Assembly (NCBI RefSeq): GCF_027489515.1
Contig: NZ_JAIXZS010000067.1
Span: forward strand, 1-47,051
Reading direction: 5' to 3'
Origin: Novosphingobium sp.
GTDB taxonomy: Bacteria; Pseudomonadota; Alphaproteobacteria; Sphingomonadales; Sphingomonadaceae
DNA: 47,051 nucleotides
The notes beneath the pieces are model-generated. The model did no database searches and was not told the origin of the DNA. It saw nothing but the letters and a program-made list of their open reading frames with translations. Shown here piece after piece: positions 46,949-47,051 of this stretch (its first letter is position 1; each line of letters opens with the position of its first letter). Made by a program: the position numbers and the translations under genes.

Positions 46949-47051
46949 TTAATCTGCAACGTATCCTGCTGCCTTGAGGTAGTTCCAGCATTCGTCTGGA
47001 TGGTAGAGTTCGCAGATTGATCCGACGGCCTTCCACAGGGCATCGACTGTG
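46949..47051 (-). CDS. IS630-family transposase, C-terminal part (runs off the window)
   Basis: Only the last 33 or so residues are visible on the minus strand, ending in TAA at 46949-46951. The translation includes ALWKAVGSICELYHPDECWN and then YLKAAGYVAD. The EC-x-N-Y-x-x-x-AGY ending is typical of IS630-type DDE transposases. The TA at 46934-46935, just outside the coding part, with GAGCGTCGTGCG beside it, could mark the element's end. The rest lies beyond base 47051, so it cannot be said whether the gene is intact. Confidence 0.7.
   Translation of the reverse strand, partial: TVDALWKAVGSICELYHPDECWNYLKAAGYVAD

Overview
The window is GC-rich, densely packed catabolic DNA that reads as a sphingomonad (Novosphingobium/Sphingobium-like alphaproteobacterium). 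The reasons are three TonB-dependent receptors (TBDRs), many short-chain dehydrogenases (SDRs), single-component Rieske oxygenase alpha subunits, and NTF2/SnoaL-fold proteins of the LinA type. The genus is an inference. I counted 46 protein genes, two of them cut by the window ends. They include 6 Rieske alpha subunits, 9 SDRs, 8 NTF2-like proteins, 3 zinc-free MDR reductases, 2 VOC proteins, 2 NmrA-like proteins and 3 TBDRs. I found no tRNA, rRNA or CRISPR.

Layout: 1-1460 (+) partial SDR, NTF2-like protein, SDR. 1544-3141 (-) two SDRs, divergent from a LuxR-type regulator (3338-4153 +). 4392-7857 (+) a 2-oxoacid dehydrogenase E1alpha/E1beta/E2 operon. 7916-8179 a MITE-like palindromic element. 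8186-11381 (+) MDR, VOC, NTF2-like, MDR. 11378-13932 (-) TetR, Rieske, NTF2-like. 14123-18954 (+) TBDR, Rieske, VOC, NTF2-like. 19001-25882 (-) TBDR, Rieske, three NTF2-like genes, Rieske. 26052-33622 (-) SDR, Rieske, SDR, KstD-like flavoprotein, NmrA, MDR, SDR, DUF1905. 33711-35740 (+) NTF2-like, SDR, TIM-barrel protein. 35737-40764 (-) DUF35, thiolase-like protein, SDR, NmrA, then an S10 peptidase behind a terminator. 40951-46705 (+) MFS transporter, Rieske, TBDR. The right end carries a 35-bp-arm palindromic repeat and the tail of an IS630-type transposase.

How it may work together (inference): TBDRs and the MFS protein import a hydrophobic polycyclic or alicyclic compound. Rieske oxygenases hydroxylate it, and SDR, MDR and KstD-like enzymes oxidise or reduce the rings. 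LinA-like NTF2 proteins could eliminate or isomerise, and the thiolase/DUF35 pair could cleave a side chain. The 2-oxoacid dehydrogenase would take up a keto-acid product. The KstD-like flavoprotein keeps the tyrosine/glycine signature of 3-ketosteroid dehydrogenases, so a steroid-like or terpenoid substrate is the best guess, but it is unproven.

The most interesting signal is regulatory. An 18-bp palindrome resembling the TraR/LuxR tra box lies upstream of the luxR-type gene, the dehydrogenase operon and two TBDR operons. No luxI-type synthase is visible. This suggests a LuxR 'solo' controlling a dispersed catabolic regulon. A second shared motif marks two divergent promoters in the right half.
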